Positions 8,030 through 17,845 of a stretch of 64,000 nt of DNA are shown here, one piece after another (positions within the stretch are counted from its first letter, which is position 1; every line of letters starts with the position of its first letter). The notes under the pieces are model-generated. The model ran no database searches and had not been told where the DNA came from. It saw only the letters and a program-made list of their open reading frames with translations. The position numbers and the translations under genes are program-made. This DNA comes from RYN-230 sp963837335 (GTDB lineage Bacteria; Actinomycetota; Actinomycetes; Streptosporangiales; Streptosporangiaceae): NCBI GenBank assembly GCA_963837335.1, contig CAWINS010000059.1, forward strand, positions 124,001-188,000, written 5' to 3'.

Positions 8030-10568
8030 GTGAGCTGGTGCAGCCGTTCGGCGGAGCCCCGCGGCCAGGCCGCCCTGCTCGAAGTCAGCGGGCTCACCAA
8101 GAGCTTCGGCCCGCTCACCGTGCTCCGCGAGGTCAGCCTGCAGGTCGGCCACGGTCAGATCGTCGCCGTGGCGGGCGGCAACGGCGCGGGTAAGTCCACC
8201 CTGATCGGGACCATTGCCGGGGTGCTCGACGCCGACGCGGGCGAGGTGAAGTTCGCCGGGCGCCCGATGCCGGCCCGGCCCGGGCCGGTACGCCGGGCCG
8301 GCGTCGAGACGGTGTGGCAGGAGCACGGGTTGTGCGACGACCTGGACGCGGTGGCCAACATCTTTCTCGGCCGTCCAGGCCGCTGGGTGGTCCCAGAATC
8401 GGCCCTGCGTGAGCAGGCCGCCGCGCTGCTGCGCCGGGTCGGGGCGCGTGACCTGCGGCTGGATGTGCCGCTCCGGGTCCTGTCCCGTGGCCAGCGGCAG
8501 CTGGTCGCGCTGGCCCGCGCGCTGCTCACGCCGCCTCGTCTGCTGGTGATGGACGAGCCCACCGCCTCGCTGGGCGTGGCCGAGACCGCGCTGGTGGAAT
8601 CGATCCTGCGGGAAGCCCGCGAGGCAGGGGCGAGCGTGCTGCTCGCCACGCACGACCTGGAGCAGGTCTTCACGCTGGCCGACCGGATCGTCGTGCTCCG
8701 GGACGGTGCCGTCGTCGCCGACGTGTCCCCGGTGGAGGTGCAGCGCAGCGATTTAGTGGCCCTGATGTCCGGGGTCGAGGCGGACTCCGTCGCCAGCCGC
8801 CAGATCAGGCGGCTGCAGAGCCTGGCTGACCAGCTCTCCGAGGCCGAGCCCGCCGCCTCGCTCCCGCTGATCGTGTCGGCGATGGCCGGCGCGCTCGAGG
8901 TGGACATGCTCTGCGTGCACCTGCTGGAGACCACCGGGACCCGGCCGGTGCTGCGCCGCCTCGCGGCGACCGGGCTGCCGGAGGAACTGCTGGAGCTGAA
9001 CGCGGCCCTGCCGGTCGGTGCGGAGGGCGGCCCGGCCGGGCTGGCCGCGGCGGGCGGCGCCGTCGTGGTGGTGGATGACCTGCAGACCCGGTCCACCTGG
9101 CCCGCGGGCACGGCGGCGGCCGCCGCGTCCGGCGTGCGGAGCGCCTGGGCCGCTCCCATCCTGGGCAGCGACGGCGTGCTGGGCACCGTGTCCGGCTACG
9201 CCGCCTCCCCCGGGAACCCGGCCTCCGAGCGGCTCGAGCTGGCCACCATCTACCTGCGCTACGCGGCGTCCGCCATCGAGCGGGAGCGGCTGCTCACCGA
9301 GGTGTCCCGGCGCAACCGGGTGCTGGAATCACTGCGCGGGCTGCTGGAGAGCCTGGCCGGGCCGGAACGGCTGCAGGGCGGCCTGGAGATCTCGCTGCTG
9401 GCCCTGGTGGACGGGCTGGGCGCGGACACCGCGGCGGTGATGGCCGCTGACGGCGAGGCCGTCGAGTGCCGGAGCATGGCCGGGCCGGGCGGTCCCAGCG
9501 TGCTGCCCGGGCTCCGCACCGCGGCCGCGGCCGTGCTCTTCGCCGACGCCGGACGCCGACTCCGGCGCCGGCGCCGGCGCCGTGGCCGGGACCGGGGCCG
9601 ACATCCCGGCCCGGCTGGTGGCGCCCGGGCTGGCCGCGGGCTCGCTCCGGCTGCCCGGCCAGCGCGGGGCGCTGGTCGCCTGGTGGAGCCCGGGCAAGAC
9701 CGTCACCGAGGACGCCCTCGAACTGCTCGACGACGCGAGCCGGTCGCTGGCCCTGGCCATGGAGCGGGAATCGCTGGAGACCGCGCGGCGCGAGGCCGCG
9801 GCGCTGCGCCGGTCGCAGAGCATCCAGCGGGACATGCTCTCCTCGCTCAGCCATGAGCTGCGGACCCCGCTGACCGCCATCCACGGCTACGCCTCCACCC
9901 TCTGCCAGCCCGACCTGACCTGGAATCCGGAGGCGACGCGGCGGTTCCTCGGCTCCATCGCCGCGGAGTCGGCCCGGATGGAACGCCTGGTCGGTGACCT
10001 GCTCGATTCGACCGCGATCGAGTCAGGCGTGCTGCGGCTGCAGCGCGACTGGTGTGACCTGGCGCTGGTCGTCAGCGCCGCGGCGAACTGCCTGTCCCGG
10101 GGGGCGGCGGTGCGGGTCCGCGTGGCCGGGAGCGTCGAGCCGGTCTGGGCCGACCACGACCGGCTCGAGCAGGTCTTCGTCAACCTGCTGGAGAACGCGG
10201 CCAGCCACGGCGCGTCGCCGCGGGGCACGGACGTCACCGTCCGGGCCGGCGGCCCGCCGGGCTGGGCCGAGGTGGAGATCACCGACTACGGGGCGGGCAT
10301 CCCGGCCGGGCTGGCCGAGAAGATCTTCGAGCCGCGGGTCCGGGGCACCACCGAGGTGGCGGGCACCGGACTGGGGCTGCCCATCGCACGGGGGATCATC
10401 GAAGCGCACGGCGGCACCCTGGTGGTGGCGCCGGCTGATCCCGGGGCGTCCTTCGTGGTCGCGCTCCCGGCTGATCCGCCACCAGATCCCCGGTCAGCGA
10501 CGGCCGGCGAGCCGTCCGGGGCATCCTGGAACGTGGTGGAGGAACCGGAGGAACAACGTGGTGGCTGA
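8030..10568 (+). CDS. Fusion: sugar ABC ATPase - GAF-like domains - histidine kinase (one frame break)
   Basis: Joined across one +1 break the product has about 845 residues. Residues 16-245 are a CUT2-type ABC ATPase: Walker A GGNGAGKST (Lys55), signature LSRGQRQLVALARA, Walker B LLVMDEPTASLG and H-loop LLATHDLEQV, all catalytic residues present. Residues about 255-425 form a GAF-like domain ending IYLRYAASAIERERL, and a second GAF-like segment follows. From about residue 595 comes HisKA (SSLSHELRTPLTAIHGYAS, His near 608) and HATPase_c (NLLENAASHG, DYGAGIP, GTGLGLPIARGI). The break at about 9550 sits in the second GAF-like region; dropping one G gives ADADSGAGAGAVAGTGADIPARL. No stop separates ATPase and kinase: the first 500 residues, covering ABC and GAF, are one unbroken frame. 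A TTA codon is at 8753-8755. It overlaps the regulator gene and leads a binding protein and permease, so it probably both drives and senses uptake. Confidence 0.82.
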
Positions 10569-11256
10569 CAAGACGGTCGTCCTCATCGTGGAGGATGACC
10601 AGAACATCGTCGACCTGGTCCGGTCCAACCTCTCCGCACGCGGCCACGACGTGATCGTGTCCAAGGACGGGACCGGGGTCAGCGAGGTTCTCCAGGCCCG
10701 GGGCCTCGACGTGGTGCTGCTCGACCTGATGCTGCCCGGGCGGGACGGTTTCGAGCTGTGCCAGGAGATCCGGGAGCAGTCCGGGGTCGGGATCATCGTG
10801 CTGTCCGCCCGCCGCGCCGAGACCGACAAGGTCCGCGCCCTCAACCTGGGCGCCGACGACTACATGACCAAACCGTTCGGCATCGAGGAACTGCTGGCCC
10901 GGATCAACGCCACCCTGCGGCGCAGCAAGCCCACGGCCGACGGCCTGCCCGAGCCGAGCGTCGTGCGGATCGGGGACGTCGAGATCGACCTGGAGCGGCG
11001 GCGGGTGACCAAGGCCGGCGGCCTGGTGCACCTGACCCCCACCGAATTCGCGCTGCTCCGCCAGTTCGCGGTGAGCCCGGGGGAACTGCTCACCCACGCG
11101 ACCCTGCTGCGCCGGGTCTGGGGTCCCGGCTACGAGACGCAGACCGAGTACACCCGGGTGTACGTCGGGCGGCTGCGGGCCAAGCTCGAGCGGGACGGGG
11201 ATGAGCCGCTGTTCATCACCGAGCCGCGCTCCGGCTACCGGTTCGCCACGGCATGA
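10558..11256 (+). CDS. OmpR/PhoB-type response regulator
   Basis: This 232-residue two-domain regulator is the evident partner of the ABC-kinase fusion. Its receiver has the acidic pair VEDD (residues 12-14), phospho-acceptor Asp56 in LLDLMLPG, Ser83 and Lys105 in DDYMTKPF. The winged-helix output domain contains LTPTEFALLRQF and TRVYVGRLRAKLE and ends TEPRSGYRFATA, close to the KdpE style. GTG 10558 (or 10561) lies inside the end of the kinase gene, an 8-11 base overlap that implies coupled translation. Its targets are unknown; the repeat array at 7881-7954 is the nearest candidate. Confidence 0.93.
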   Translation: MVADKTVVLIVEDDQNIVDLVRSNLSARGHDVIVSKDGTGVSEVLQARGLDVVLLDLMLPGRDGFELCQEIREQSGVGIIVLSARRAETDKVRALNLGADDYMTKPFGIEELLARINATLRRSKPTADGLPEPSVVRIGDVEIDLERRRVTKAGGLVHLTPTEFALLRQFAVSPGELLTHATLLRRVWGPGYETQTEYTRVYVGRLRAKLERDGDEPLFITEPRSGYRFATA

Positions 11257-11314
11257 GCCCGCCCCGCGCCCTGCGGCGCAGCCAGCTCACCATGAACCCC
11301 CGGCGGAGCCGGCC

Positions 11315-12545
11315 ATGAAAACGCGGCGGCAGATCCCCGCGCTGAGGTCCGCGCTGGCCGCGGCCGGGCTGGCTGGCGCCGTGCTGGCTGGGCGGGGGCT
11401 TAGCGGGCTGCGCCCGGCCCCCGGCGCCCCGGTCGGCGGCCGCCCAGGGCGAGGTGATCCCCTCGGTCTCGGCCGGGTCCTTCACCACGGACTTCTCGGT
11501 GATGCGCAGGCTGAGGACGCTCAGCCGCCTCGGCACCGGCAAGATCGGGGTGCTGCTGCCCGACACCATGACCTCGCCGCGTTACAGCGAATTCGACGCC
11601 CCGTACCTGGCCCGCGCGCTGCTGGCGGCCGGTCTGCGCCGCAGTCAGTTCTTTATCACTAACGCCCAGGGCAGCGACGCGACCGAACAAGCTCAGGCGG
11701 AGTCCGATATGACGCAGGGGGCGACGGTGCTGCTGCTCGATCCCATCGACTCGGGGGTGGGCGCGTCGATCGAGTCGGCGGCCGCCTCCCTCGGCGTCAA
11801 GGTGATCGACTACGACCGGATGACGCTCGGCGGCACCCGGGCCTACTACGTGAGCTTCGACAACGTGGCGGTGGGGGCCCTGATGGCCCGCGGGCTGGTG
11901 AACTGCATCCGGGCCTGGCACGTACGCCGGCCGGACGTGCTCGTCATGCGCGGGGCGCCGACCGACAACAACGCCACCCTCTTCGCCCGGGGCTACGACC
12001 GCGTGCTCCGGCCGTATTTCGCGTCCGGGCGCTACACCGACGCGGGGCAGCCGCCCGGCAGCTGGGACCCCACGACCGCGCAGACCACGTTCGAGGAGCA
12101 GTACACCGCGAACAACAAGATCACGGCCGTGCTCACCCCGAACGACGACACGGCCAGCGCGGTCATCTCCTACCTGAAGACGCTGAACACCCCGCCCCGC
12201 ACCTTCCCCACCACCGGCCAGGACGCGACCCCGGCCGGGCTGGCCAACATCCTGGCCGGCTACCAGTGCGGCACCGTCTACAAGCCGATCTACCTGGAGG
12301 CCCAGGCCGCCGCGGCCCTCAGCCTGTACCTGCGGGCCGGGCAGGTCCCGCCGCCCAGCCTGGTCAACGGCACCACCTCCGATCCGACCCGCAAGATCAG
12401 TGTGCCTTCCGTGCTGCTGCGACCGGTCTGGGTGACCGCGGCCAGCATGGCGGCCACGGTGATCAGGGACCGGTTCGTGGCCGCCGCCCAGCTCTGCGGC
12501 GGCTCACTGCGGACCGCCTGCCGCCGGGCCGGGATCGCGAGCTGA
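11315..12545 (+). CDS. Lipoprotein sugar-binding protein of the ABC-kinase system (frame break)
   Basis: This is a Peripla_BP_4-type substrate-binding lipoprotein of about 409 residues. ATG 11315 starts a signal sequence MKTRRQIPALRSALAAAG, and after a +1 break at about 11390-11399 (a GGGCGGGGG tract) the lipobox LAGCA follows. The mature part has KIGVLLPDTMTSPRYSEFD, which is the first strand and sugar-contact loop of RbsB-like folds, then TNAQGSDATEQ, VLLLDPIDS and LTPNDDTASA. It ends with an unusual Cys-containing tail (QLCGGSLRTACRRAG). A TTA codon falls at 11400-11402 next to the break. It sits between the regulator and the permease and is presumably the extracellular input for both transport and signalling. 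Confidence 0.85.
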
Positions 12546-12550
12546 CCGCG

Positions 12551-13781
12551 ATGGCGCGGGCGGAGACCACGGTGCCGCGCCGGGCGGCCGCGGCCTGGCT
12601 GGCCCCCGGCGAGAGCGGCGCCATCTCGGTGATCACCGGCCTGATCGTGATCGCGGTCATCTTCCAGTCGCTGAACGGGCACTTCCTGTCCCCGGTGAAC
12701 CTCACCGACCTGCTGGTCCAGGGCGCGGTCTTCATGCTGCTGGGGATGAGCGAGGTGTTCGCGCTGCTGCTCGGCGACATCGACCTGTCGATCGGCTTCG
12801 TCTCCGTGATCGGCGGGGTGATCACCGCGGAACTGCTCATCGGGTCCCGCGACTGGCCCTGGTGGGCGGCGGTCATCGCCGCCCTGGCGGTCACCACGGC
12901 TATCGGCGCGCTGCAGGGCACCCTGATCGCCCGGCTCCGGCTGCCCTCGTTCGTGGTGACCCTGGCCGGCCTGCTGGCCTGCAACGGGCTGGTGATCTGG
13001 ATCCTCGGCTCGGGCGGGACGCTGCCCATCTCGGACAACGTCATCAACGACCTGGCCAACGGCTGCCTCACGCCGACCGCGAGCTGGCTGCTCATGGCGG
13101 TCATCGTCGCCGGGTTCGCGGTCGTGACCATCCGCCGTGACGCGGACCGGCGGTCCGCCAGTGCCAGTGCTGGTGACCGGGGCGCGGCCGGCCCTGCCGG
13201 TCAGCCGGACCGCCGCCAAGGTCGGCGCCGCGGCCGCGGCCGGCCTGGCCATCGTCGCCGTGTGCAATACCAACCGCGGCGTGCTCAGCCCGGTGCGCGG
13301 GGTGCCGTGGGTGGTGCTGATCGTCCTGGGCGTCCTGTTCGCCTGGTCCTTCCTGCTCAACCGGACCCGGTTCGGCCGGGACGTGCACGCGATCGGCAGC
13401 AATGCGGAAGCGGCCCGGCGGGCCGGGGTCAGCCTGACCGGGATCCGGACCGTGTCCTTCGCCCTGGCCGGCCTGACCGCCGGGGTGGGCGGCATCGTCT
13501 ACGCCTCGCAGCTGCGGTCGGTGTCGTCCGGGACGGACGGCGCGACGCTCGTGCTCTACGCGGTGGCGGCCGCCGTGATCGGCGGCACCAGCCTGTTCGG
13601 CGGGCGCGGCAAGCCGCTGGACGGGGTGCTCGGCGGTCTCGTCATCGCGGCCATCTACAACGGCATCTACCTGCTCGGGATGAGTGCCGCCGCCCAGGAC
13701 CTGATCTTCGCGCTGGTGCTGCTGGCCGCGGTGAGCGCGGACGTGCTGGCCCGCCGGGGACAGGCCAGCCGCCGGGCCTGA
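12551..13781 (+). CDS. Sugar ABC permease of the ABC-kinase system (frame break)
   Basis: This CUT2 permease of about 409 residues is longer than the one at 772. The first half has SEVFALLLGDIDLSIGFVS and RLRLPSFVVTLAGLLACNG; the second has NRTRFGRDVHAIGSNAEAARRAG, the cytoplasmic EAA-like loop that contacts the ATPase, and AAVIGGTSLFGGRG. The frame shifts by +1 between about 13130 and 13165 in the central cytoplasmic loop (TIRRDADRRS to PVPVLVTGAR). Both halves are otherwise complete. ATG 12551 follows the binding-protein stop by five bases. Its only local ATPase partner is the ABC-kinase fusion, which supports a working complex. Confidence 0.85.
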
Positions 13782-13880
13782 CGTCTGGCCGGCCCACGGC
13801 AGGGCCCGGCGCCTGGTTGTCCCGCCCCGGGCTGGCCCGCCCCGGGGCCAGCGGCCCGGGTTGCCATAAGCTGCGGGGCG

Positions 13881-15500
13881 ATGACCGCCCCCGTCCGCCC
13901 GGCCCCGCAGGCCCCCGCCCGTCCCGCGCACCGGCGCCCGGTGCTGATCGCCTTGATGACCGCGATGGCGCTGGCGGCCATGGACACCACCATCGTGTCC
14001 ACCGCGATCCCGCAGGTAGTCCGGGACCTCGGCGGGTTCTCCCTGTTCAGCTGGGTGTTCTCCAGCTACCTGCTGACCCAGACCGTGACCATCCCGGCCG
14101 CGGGGCGGCTGGCCGACCAGTGGGGGCGCAAGCCGGTCCTGATCGTGGGCACCATCGTCTTCCTGGCCGGGTCGGCTCTCTGCGCGTCCTCGACCACGAT
14201 GGTGAGCCTGATCCTGTTCCGCGGGCTGCAGGGCATCGGCGCGGGCGGCGTGCAGGCCACCGTGAACACGCTGGCCGGCGACTTGTACGACCTGTCCGAA
14301 CGGGGCCGGGTCCAGGGCTGGCTGTCCAGCGTGTGGGGCATCTCCGCGGTGATCGGCCCGGCGCTGGGCGGGAGCCTGGCCCAGTACGCGTCCTGGCGCT
14401 GGATCTTCCTGATCAACCTGCCGATCGGCGTGGTCACGATCGGCCTGCTGCTGCGCTACCTGCACGAGAACGTGCAGCGGACCCGGCACCGGATCGACGT
14501 GGCCGGCGGGGCCGCCATGTTCGTCGCGGCGGGCGCGCTCATCTTCGGCCTGTTGCAGGGCGGCGTGGCCTGGGCCTGGTGGTCGGTCCCGAGTGGCCTG
14601 GTGTTCGCCGTGGCCCTGGCCGCGGCGGGGCTCGCGGCGGTGGCCGAGCGCCGGGCCGCGGAGCCGATCCTGCCGCCGTGGTTCTGGCGCAGCCGGGTGC
14701 TGGCCGGCTCGGCCGCGGCCGGGTTCGGCCTCGGCCTCCTGGTCATCGGCCCGACCACGTTCCTGCCCACCTACGGCCAGGCCGTGCTCGGCCTCGGGGC
14801 CGTGGCCGCGGGCGGCGTGCTCGCCGCGATGAGCATCGGCTGGCCGCTGGCCACCTCCCAGTCGGCCCGGCTGTTCCTGCGGGCCGGCTTCCGGGCCACC
14901 CAGGTGACTGGCGCGGTGATCTGCCTGGCCGGAGTGGGGGCGTTCCTCGTTGGTCCTCAGCCCGCCCCGGTCTGGCAGCCAGTCGTGGAGACGTTCGTGC
15001 TCGGGGCCGGGCTGGGCCTGCTCTCGGTGGCCTCGATCGTGGGGGCGCAGTCCACGGTGAGCTGGGGCCAGCGCGGCGTGGTGACCGGGACCGTGATGTT
15101 CTGCCGCTATCTCGGCCAGAGCCTGGGCGCGGCGATCTTCGGGGCGATCTTCAACGCGGCCCTGATCGGGAAGCTGCACGACGCCCCCGCCGCGCTGCGC
15201 CACCGGCTGCCAGACCAGGTCAGCGGGGTCGCCACGGCGCTGGCCCGGCCCCAGGAACTGGGCCGGGCGGCCGAGGATTACCTGCGCGCCGCGCTCGCCA
15301 CCGCCACCACCCATGTCTACGCCGCGCTCACGGTGGTGGCCGCGCTGACCATCGCCGGGGCGTTGCTGATCATGCCGAAGCACTTCAGCACGACCGCCGG
15401 GGAGAAGGCGTCCACCGGGCCCGCCGGGCCGGGTCTGGCTGAGGAAAGCCCCGGCGAGCCGGGCAGGGCCGATGGAGGCCCGGCGGAAAAAACGGGGTGA
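13881..15500 (+). CDS. DHA2-family (EmrB/QacA) multidrug efflux transporter
   Basis: This 539-residue MFS protein has about 14 membrane segments. The N-terminal motif AMDTTIVSTAIPQVVRDLGG is the family's TM1 signature. Motif A appears as GRLADQWGRKPVLIVG and motif C as WGISAVIGPALGGSLAQ. It exports drugs or amphipathic compounds in exchange for protons; the substrate cannot be predicted. ATG 13881 starts 100 bases after the permease gene, probably under its own control. The tail is Gly/Pro/Glu-rich and likely disordered. The HelR gene follows 70 bases downstream, so the two resistance-type genes may act together, though HelR has its own promoter candidate. Confidence 0.9.
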   Translation: MTAPVRPAPQAPARPAHRRPVLIALMTAMALAAMDTTIVSTAIPQVVRDLGGFSLFSWVFSSYLLTQTVTIPAAGRLADQWGRKPVLIVGTIVFLAGSALCASSTTMVSLILFRGLQGIGAGGVQATVNTLAGDLYDLSERGRVQGWLSSVWGISAVIGPALGGSLAQYASWRWIFLINLPIGVVTIGLLLRYLHENVQRTRHRIDVAGGAAMFVAAGALIFGLLQGGVAWAWWSVPSGLVFAVALAAAGLAAVAERRAAEPILPPWFWRSRVLAGSAAAGFGLGLLVIGPTTFLPTYGQAVLGLGAVAAGGVLAAMSIGWPLATSQSARLFLRAGFRATQVTGAVICLAGVGAFLVGPQPAPVWQPVVETFVLGAGLGLLSVASIVGAQSTVSWGQRGVVTGTVMFCRYLGQSLGAAIFGAIFNAALIGKLHDAPAALRHRLPDQVSGVATALARPQELGRAAEDYLRAALATATTHVYAALTVVAALTIAGALLIMPKHFSTTAGEKASTGPAGPGLAEESPGEPGRADGGPAEKTG

Positions 15501-15525
15501 CCAGGCAGGATTAGGTTGCTATGCT
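15497..15525 (+). promoter_or_regulatory. Candidate sigma-70-like promoter for helR
   Basis: GTGACC (15497-15502), a 17-base spacer and TATGCT (15520-15525) lie 46 bases before the ATG at 15571. It overlaps the stop region of the efflux gene. Downstream, GGGCTCTTGTGCCAACTCCC (15529-15548) is a weak hyphenated dyad. Whether this relates to the rifamycin-associated element known upstream of such genes I cannot confirm; the match is poor. Confidence 0.45.
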
Positions 15526-15570
15526 CCTGGGCTCTTGTGCCAACTCCCACGCCCATCGAGGTGATGACTC

Positions 15571-17697
15571 ATGCCCTCGGCCAGCGGGACGCAGCAAGAC
15601 CCGCCGCCCGATCCCGTCCTGACCCCCACAGCCGAGCCCGCACAGCCCGGCTCCGGCCCCGATCCGGTCCTCGTTAGGGAACGTGAATACCTCAGCCAGT
15701 CGCGGCAGTTCCTCCGGCTGATGCGCGAGGACGTGCTCTCGCTCCGGGCGCTGGGCGGCGACCCCGTGTCCGAGGAGTACCTGAAAGCCGACCTGTACCG
15801 CCGGGTCGAAGCGCTCAGCGACCTGCCGGACACGCCGCTGTTCTTCGGCCGGCTGGACTATGCGCCGGCGGCGGCCCCGGGCCGGGACGGGGGCGAGTTC
15901 GCGGGCGAGCGGTTCCACGTCGGCCGGCGGCACGTGCACGACCAGGAGGGCCATCCGGTCGTGGTCGACTGGCGGGCGCCGGTGTCCCGGCCCTTCTACC
16001 GGGCCAGCCCGGCCGACCCGATGGGGCTGGAGCTGCGCCGCCGGTTCGGCTTTTCGGGCGGCGAGCTCACCGCGCACGAGGACGAGGTGTTCACCGGCGA
16101 GCCGGGCGCGGCTGGCGGCGGCCCGGTCAGCCGCATCCTCATCCAGGAGATCGAGCGGCCGCGGTCCGGGCCGATGCGCGACATCGTGGCCACCATCGCC
16201 CCCGACCAGGACGACATCGTCCGGGCCGGCCCGGAGCACACGCTCTGCGTGCAGGGCGCACCCGGAACCGGGAAAACCGCGGTCGGCCTGCACCGGATCG
16301 CCTACCTGCTCTACGCCTACCCGGGCCGGATGACCCGGGGCGGGGTCCTGGTCATCGGGCCGAACCGCGCCTTCCTGTCCTACATCCGCAACGTGCTGCC
16401 CGCCCTCGGCGAGGTCGACGTGACCCAGACGACCCTGGCCGACCTGCTGGCCCGGGTGCCGGTCCGGGCCCGCGATTCCGCCCGGGCCGCGCAGGTCAAG
16501 GGCGACCCCCGGATGGCCGGGGTGCTGCACCGGGCGCTCTGGGCGGGGCTGCGCGAGCCCGCCGAGGCGGTCGTGGTGGTCCGCGGCTCCCGGCGCTGGC
16601 GGGTCGGCCCGGGCGAGCTGGCCGGCCTGGTCGGGGAACTGCGCGACCGCGGGGTCCGCTACGCCGCAGGCCGGGAGATGCTGGGTCACCGGATCGCGCA
16701 CGTCATCCTGACCCGGATGGAGGCGGCCGGGGAGACCTGCGACGACCGGACCCACGAGGCGGTGCGGCGGACCCGGCCGGTGCGCGCCGCGGTGGACGCC
16801 ATCTGGCCCAAGGCTGACCCGGTACGGCTGGTGCTGCGGCTGTTGTCTGACCGTGAGCTGCTGGCCCAGGCCGCCGAGGGGCTGCTGGCCGAGGCTGAGC
16901 AGCAGGCCATCAGCTGGGACCCGGCGCCGCGCGGGCCGGCCTCGGCCCGCTGGAGCCCGGCGGACGCCGTCCTGGTCAACGAGGCCAGTGACCTGATCGA
17001 GCGGACCCCCAGCCTGGCTCACGTGGTGCTGGACGAGGCCCAGGACCTGTCCCCGATGGAGTGCCGGGCGATCGGCCGGCGGTGCGCGACCGGGTCGGCC
17101 ACGGTCCTCGGTGACCTGGCCCAGGGCACCGCCCCCGCCGCGGTCGGCAACTGGCCCGGGATGCTCACCCAGCTGGGCAAGGCCGGCGCCGAGGTGCGCG
17201 TGCTGCAGACCGGGTACCGGGTGCCGCGGCAGATCCTCGACTACGCCAACCAGTTGCTCGGCGCGCTGGCTCCCGGCCTGGCCCCGGCCCAGTCGCTCCG
17301 CCAGGACCCGGATGCGCTGACCGTCCGGCACGCGTCCGCGGACGCGCTGCCCGCCGCGCTGGCCACGGCCGGCGCCGCCGCCCTCGGAGACCCCGGATCG
17401 ACCGCCGTGATCGCGGCCGATGACCAGGTGCCGTCACTGACCCGGATGCTCGGCGCGGCCGGGGTGCGGCACAGCCTGCTGGACGGGTCGGTGGACGGCC
17501 TGGCCAGCGGCGGCCTGCTGGTGGTGCCGGTCACCCTGGCCAAGGGGCTGGAGTTTGACCACGTCATCGTGGTCGAGCCGGGCCGGATCGCCGCGGCCGA
17601 GGCCCGCGGCCTGCACCGGCTCTATGTCGCGCTGACCCGGGCCGTGTCCCGGCTCACCGTGCTGCACGCGGAGCCGCTCCCCGAGTTGCTCTGCTAG
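15571..17697 (+). CDS. helR: HelR/HelD-type RNA polymerase-associated helicase-like ATPase
   Basis: This 708-residue protein of the UvrD/Rep-like superfamily 1 resembles actinobacterial HelR/HelD. Motif I is GAPGTGKTAVGLHRIAYLLY near residue 230, motif II is LDEAQDLSPME, and a later conserved motif is PVTLAKGLEFDHVIVVEP, followed by RLYVALTRAV. A charged, helical N-terminus (REREYLSQSRQFLRLMRED) matches the arm that enters the RNA polymerase secondary channel. In mycobacteria and Streptomyces these proteins release stalled or rifamycin-bound polymerase and raise rifamycin tolerance; that role is transferred by family. ATG 15571 has GAGGTGATG upstream. It is intact and ends directly in a dispersed repeat. 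Confidence 0.88.
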   Translation: MPSASGTQQDPPPDPVLTPTAEPAQPGSGPDPVLVREREYLSQSRQFLRLMREDVLSLRALGGDPVSEEYLKADLYRRVEALSDLPDTPLFFGRLDYAPAAAPGRDGGEFAGERFHVGRRHVHDQEGHPVVVDWRAPVSRPFYRASPADPMGLELRRRFGFSGGELTAHEDEVFTGEPGAAGGGPVSRILIQEIERPRSGPMRDIVATIAPDQDDIVRAGPEHTLCVQGAPGTGKTAVGLHRIAYLLYAYPGRMTRGGVLVIGPNRAFLSYIRNVLPALGEVDVTQTTLADLLARVPVRARDSARAAQVKGDPRMAGVLHRALWAGLREPAEAVVVVRGSRRWRVGPGELAGLVGELRDRGVRYAAGREMLGHRIAHVILTRMEAAGETCDDRTHEAVRRTRPVRAAVDAIWPKADPVRLVLRLLSDRELLAQAAEGLLAEAEQQAISWDPAPRGPASARWSPADAVLVNEASDLIERTPSLAHVVLDEAQDLSPMECRAIGRRCATGSATVLGDLAQGTAPAAVGNWPGMLTQLGKAGAEVRVLQTGYRVPRQILDYANQLLGALAPGLAPAQSLRQDPDALTVRHASADALPAALATAGAAALGDPGSTAVIAADDQVPSLTRMLGAAGVRHSLLDGSVDGLASGGLLVVPVTLAKGLEFDHVIVVEPGRIAAAEARGLHRLYVALTRAVSRLTVLHAEPLPELLC

Positions 17698-17831
17698 CCC
17701 GGGGCCCGACCCCCCGGACCCCCCACTTGCCCGCCCCCAGTATGGCGCTGTCGGCATGCGGCGGGTGCCGGGTTGGTCGCCGCACTCGGCGAGGGATCAC
17801 GCCTCCGGCGGGCCTCCGCCTCGCCGGCGAG
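17694..17831 (+). repeat. Dispersed intergenic repeat, copy A, starting at a stop codon
   Basis: From the TAG of helR onward this 138-base stretch aligns with 36716-36845: both start CTAGCCCGGGG, share CTTGCCCGCC, TGCCGGGTTG and CGCCTCGCC, and end GCGAG. A C/G-rich hairpin opens each copy. Both lie directly after a stop codon, so this looks like a mobile or amplified 3'-end element. Nothing in it appears coding. Confidence 0.55.
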
Positions 17832-17845
17832 TTCGCTCCCTGTGC

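Noticed and set aside
9540..9600. Programmed frameshift in the ABC-kinase gene
   Set aside because: No slippery heptamer or clear downstream structure was seen, and the break resembles the many other one-base breaks. Error is simpler.
13101..15383. A 760-codon open frame on the minus strand opposite the efflux pump
   Set aside because: Composition (His/Gly/Arg/Pro) and lack of motifs mark it as a high-GC antisense shadow. The plus strand codes a clear 14-TM transporter. The same applies to long antisense frames over 2872-4428, 15511-17331, 28784-31384 and 32269-34767.
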